From positions 1 to 35,255 of the forward strand of contig NZ_JAEQNC010000025.1 in assembly GCF_016722925.1 (NCBI RefSeq): a stretch of 35,255 nucleotides of DNA, given 5' to 3'. A program made the translations under genes and the position numbers. Of the stretch, positions 33,334 through 35,255 are shown in pieces (positions within the stretch are counted from its first letter, which is position 1; every line of letters starts with the position of its first letter). This DNA is from Phytoamicus setariae (GTDB lineage Bacteria > Pseudomonadota > Alphaproteobacteria > Rhizobiales > Rhizobiaceae). The notes under the pieces were generated by a model. That model worked only from the letters and a program-made list of their open reading frames with translations, ran no database searches and had not been told where the DNA came from.

Positions 33334-33659
33334 CGCTTCAGTGGGCGGTCGAGCTCCGCCTGGGCGAAATAAGCAGATGCTTTGAACAAAATCTCGTTGG
33401 CCTGACGAAGCTCGCGGTTCTCGCGCTCCAGAGCCTTCATCTTCTCGGCCATATCGCTCGGCAATCCGGCCCGCTTGCCAGTATCGACTTCCGCCCTCTT
33501 GACCCATTCATTGAGCGTATGCGCCGAGCAGCCGATCTTGGCCGCTATCGAGGAGACTGCTGCCCAACGGGACGGATGTTCGGCTTCGTGATCGAAAACA
33601 AGTCGCACGGCTCGGGTGCGGATTTCAGATGAAAATTTGTTCGTTGTCTTGCTTGTCAT
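33330..33659 (-). CDS. IS3-family transposase OrfA (HTH protein)
   Basis: A 109-residue protein starting [21 protein letters not shown]. It has an HTH ([26 protein letters not shown]) that binds the terminal repeats and a leucine-zipper-like C-terminus ([20 protein letters not shown]), followed by [18 protein letters not shown]. It directly precedes OrfB with an ATGA overlap. Length and layout are normal for the family, and no lesion is seen. Confidence 0.92.
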   Translation of the reverse strand: MTSKTTNKFSSEIRTRAVRLVFDHEAEHPSRWAAVSSIAAKIGCSAHTLNEWVKRAEVDTGKRAGLPSDMAEKMKALERENRELRQANEILFKASAYFAQAELDRPLKR

Positions 33660-33709
33660 AGCTCCACTTTCTCACGAGTTGGAGCCTCCGACAAACCCGG
33701 GGCGGTTCA

Positions 33710-34733
33710 GTGAAGCCCAATCGAGCGACCTTTGAAAGAGCTCCAGACCTGTCAGCTTCGGACCGCGCCATTCATCGAAGAGAAACTGCGCACCCGCAAA
33801 ACGTTGAGAAGGGTTTTGGCTTGTGTTCGTGGCGACGCGGCTACCGTCTGGCCTTTCTTCACCGAGCCACACTTTGGCTTCTGTGAAAGCGAGGTCTTGC
33901 ATCGATACCCTGAGCTTCTCCGAACGAATTTTTTCATCGACACCGGCAATCCCAACCGGGTGGATCACGGTGTGCTCCGGAAGAAGGGGAGGTGGTATCT
34001 CATTTGCTGTTTTGGGCGGGGGTGTTGTCCGCGGTGTTATGGTTTCTTCAGGCGAAAGCTCCCTACCGGCCTATACGTCAAAACGATAGATACGCCGAAA
34101 TTCGCAACCGAGTGTCTTTGTCGCGTCCTGAGAAACGGAGAGGCCCCTAATACCCTTTTTGAGAGCGCCGAAGGCGTTGCGGCTGTCATAATTCTCTTCA
34201 GCATTGAGCCTAAGGATGAGATGATCCCGCCAGGCGCGGGGAATCTTGGCGGTTATTTTGGCGTGAGCCTGGGCTACTTCTTCTTTGGGAAGGCGTCGAA
34301 CCTCTATTTCCGCTTCGATATCGACGTCCCCGTAATCTTCGCGACCCGGCTCCAGTACACTGCCGAACAGCTTGAGTTCCTATACGCGAGCAAGGCGATC
34401 TGGATTGCTATTGATCGCCCGCGCCCGTTTGATGACCTCATCGATAATTGCATGAGCCCTATGAGGAGATATTCTAAGGCCGAAACCGTCAGCGACAAGG
34501 CGACGTCCATGCTCAGTCAGATCCCAATCTAAGCTTTGGCCATTCTTGCTGTTCCACTCGAGATAGCCAGCCATCGCAACTCGCGTAAGGAAAGCATTGG
34601 CTTCCTGAGCGGGGCATTTGAGGTCTTCAATGGTTGTAGCCAGGAGCGAACGACCCTGTCGTCTCTCATGTTTCAAGAAAAGGTTGCGGATCGTCGTGAG
34701 GTCCGTACCCGGTACAATTGGATGCTTGGACAT
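33710..34733 (-). pseudogene. wHTH + nucleotidyltransferase-like gene, two in-frame TAG codons, truncated by IS3
   Basis: One frame runs from ATG 34733 to the IS3 edge, broken only by TAG at 34380-34382 and TAG at 34071-34073. Segment 1 (117 residues) looks like a winged helix (LATTIEDLKCPAQEANAFLTRVAMAGYLEW, read in parts, then WDLTEHGRRLVADGFG). Segment 2 (102 residues) opens with LKLFGSVLEPGREDYGDVDIEAE, the GSxxxG...DxDxE signature of minimal nucleotidyltransferases. Segment 3, after a Pro-rich stretch (TPRTTPPPKTANEIPPP), holds DLAFTEAKVWLGEE and [13 protein letters not shown]. Continuity of one frame across both stops suggests nonsense mutations in one gene; separate genes or stop read-through are alternatives. 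The wHTH plus NTase mix recalls AbiE-like toxin systems, but the match is weak. Confidence 0.6.
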
Positions 34734-34770
34734 GTGAATAAAACAGCTCTTGGATAAAGCAAGCCTAGAT

Positions 34771-34788
34771 ATGCTAATATTTCCGCAT
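34771..34788. promoter_or_regulatory. Operator-like dyad upstream of the wHTH-NTase pseudogene
   Basis: ATGCTAATATTTCCGCAT (on the pseudogene's strand ATGCGGAAATATTAGCAT) has ATGC/GCAT arms and shares ATGCGGAAAT with the perfect palindrome at 35017-35039. It lies 38-55 bp before the start codon at 34733, where an autoregulatory operator for the encoded winged helix would be expected. Confidence 0.4.
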
Positions 34789-35016
34789 CCTGCAACCCAT
34801 GATTTTAAGGCAGGTTGGTCATTTTCATTTGGAAACTGGCTGCCATCCCAACCAAAGTTGGCGCTTGTCTCGGATGAGTCTGTAGGTCTCGGTGGAAGGC
34901 ATCGACGACCATTTCGACAAGTTTAGCATGTGGTTCTAATGAGAAAACAATAGCGTAGGTTCAGTACAACCTGTCGGCGGGTCGTATTGGTTCAAGACCG
35001 TCCCGGCTACAAGTCG

Positions 35017-35039
35017 AATGCGGAAATAATTTCCGCATT
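35017..35039. repeat. Perfect 23-bp palindrome AATGCGGAAAT-A-ATTTCCGCATT
   Basis: Eleven-base arms match perfectly around a central A. A 20-bp near-copy lies at 1194-1213, next to the IS6 remnant at the other end of the window, and a partial copy at 34771-34788. The size and symmetry suit a dimeric-regulator operator. The regulator is unknown. Confidence 0.6.
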
Positions 35040-35113
35040 TCTGCACACGACATAGCTGCATCCGGCTGAGTCAAGCCAAGATCGATACTTCCAGCTATGC
35101 TCATGTTTAGCGC

Positions 35114-35227
35114 CCCGATCGGGATGAAATGCCGATCAAATCGCGGCCAAACATTAAAATCATCCCGATCGGTTCTTCTCCTTGACGCAACATTGGCGAG
35201 ATGTCATTTTCGTCCCGAAAGGGATGA
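35114..35227. promoter_or_regulatory. Three CCCGATCGGGATGA-type operators around a candidate promoter
   Basis: CCCGATCGGGATGA at 35114-35127, its inverted copy TCATCCCGATCGG at 35160-35172 (13 bp identical), and the related TCCCGAAAGGGATGA at 35213-35227. TTGACG at 35182-35187 with CATTTT 17 bp later is a possible promoter between the second and third sites. The third site contains the likely ribosome site for ATG 35230. Multiple inverted CCC/GGG dyads upstream of a start are typical of Xre-family autoregulated operons such as hipBA-type modules. Confidence 0.55.
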
Positions 35228-35229
35228 TA

Positions 35230-35255
35230 ATGCATGTACTGACCGACAGCAAAAG
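35230..35255 (+). CDS. Start of an unidentified gene, possibly an Xre/HipB-like antitoxin
   Basis: ATG 35230 opens MHVLTDSK before the window ends, with AAGG about 9 nt upstream. Eight residues identify nothing. The three upstream dyads, one overlapping the ribosome site, suggest a gene that represses itself, as HipB-type antitoxins do. This is a guess from context. Confidence 0.3.

Larger units (their letters stand above)
32389..33709 (-). mobile_element. IS3-family insertion sequence (1321 bp)
   Basis: The terminal inverted repeats are TGAACCGTCCAGGGTTTG plus CCGGAGGC at 32389-32414, and, read on the other strand from 33709, TGAACCGCCCCGGGTTTG plus TCGGAGGC (23 of 26 bases match). It contains the standard overlapping orfA and orfB. 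No 3-5 bp target duplication is visible (left flank ...cgac, right flank gtga...), so one flank has been lost by deletion or recombination. It cuts off the 3' end of the nucleotidyltransferase-like pseudogene on its right. Both reading frames are intact, so the element may still be active. Confidence 0.88.
34734..35229. other. Intergenic region of about 500 bp with operator-like palindromes
   Basis: No convincing gene is seen on either strand between the pseudogene start and the partial frame at 35230. The region holds one half-matching and one perfect copy of the ATGCGGAAAT palindrome (34771-34788, 35017-35039) and three CCCGATCGGGATGA-type sites (35114-35227). A short frame around 34877-34940 (ending DDHFDKFSMWF) could be a remnant of a lost gene, but it is too short to name. 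Confidence 0.6.

Noticed and set aside
33732-34532. A 266-codon plus-strand open frame
   Set aside because: It lies opposite the winged-helix/nucleotidyltransferase segments, which carry recognisable motifs on the minus strand. Its own product looks like no protein family and it has no ribosome site.

Overview
The window looks like an accessory catabolic region from an alphaproteobacterium of the Rhizobium/Brucella type (Hyphomicrobiales). This rests on GC-rich codon use, dense ABC-transporter operons and the insertion-sequence types. It is an impression from reading, not a computed classification.

Left edge (1-1273): the 3' end of a class III aminotransferase gene, then a decayed 813-bp IS6-type element with matching terminal inverted repeats (328-346 / 1122-1140) but no target duplication. 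Region A (1274-8658) is the most striking part. A histidine ammonia-lyase relative lacking the usual Ala-Ser-Gly (MIO) triad is divergent from a tightly packed operon of hydantoinase, M20 carbamoyl-amino-acid hydrolase, DUF917 protein and a urocanase relative whose catalytic Cys is Ala. This set matches the five-step ergothioneine degradation pathway: ergothionase, thiourocanate hydratase, thiohydantoin desulfurase, hydantoinase, N-carbamoyl-glutamate hydrolase. Its products would be glutamate, trimethylamine, H2S, CO2 and ammonia.

Region B (8704-17758): a LysR-type regulator with two N-terminal HTH domains, a complete peptide-type ABC importer (ATPase fusion, two permeases, Tat-exported binding protein) and a trans-sulfuration-family PLP enzyme, all on the minus strand. 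Two Lrp/AsnC regulators follow. Region C (17891-23622): a 2-oxo-acid dehydrogenase operon with a homodimeric AceE-type E1, E2, and E3 with its own lipoyl domain. An Lrp gene is divergent from it and a PLP lyase is close by, which recalls the Pseudomonas putida mde (methionine gamma-lyase / 2-oxobutyrate dehydrogenase) locus.

Region D (23859-32265): two divergent units sharing a promoter. Minus strand: PLP gamma-lyase-like enzyme, TTC38-like TPR protein, MtnA-like isomerase. Plus strand: polar amino-acid ABC importer (binding protein, permease, ATPase), nucleoside phosphorylase, class II aldolase, and an HTH regulator of unrecognised type. Read as a pathway, this could take up a nucleoside-linked amino acid such as S-adenosylmethionine or S-adenosylhomocysteine, cleave it, and run the nucleoside through phosphorolysis, isomerisation and aldol cleavage (a DHAP-shunt-like route). 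Any 2-oxobutyrate released could go to the region C complex. Regions A to D would then form a sulfur-metabolite scavenging island.

Right edge (32389-35255): an intact-looking IS3-family element, a truncated wHTH-nucleotidyltransferase-like gene broken by two in-frame TAG codons, and about 500 bp of intergenic DNA with two families of palindromic operator-like sites. A partial reading frame at the very end may be an autoregulated gene.
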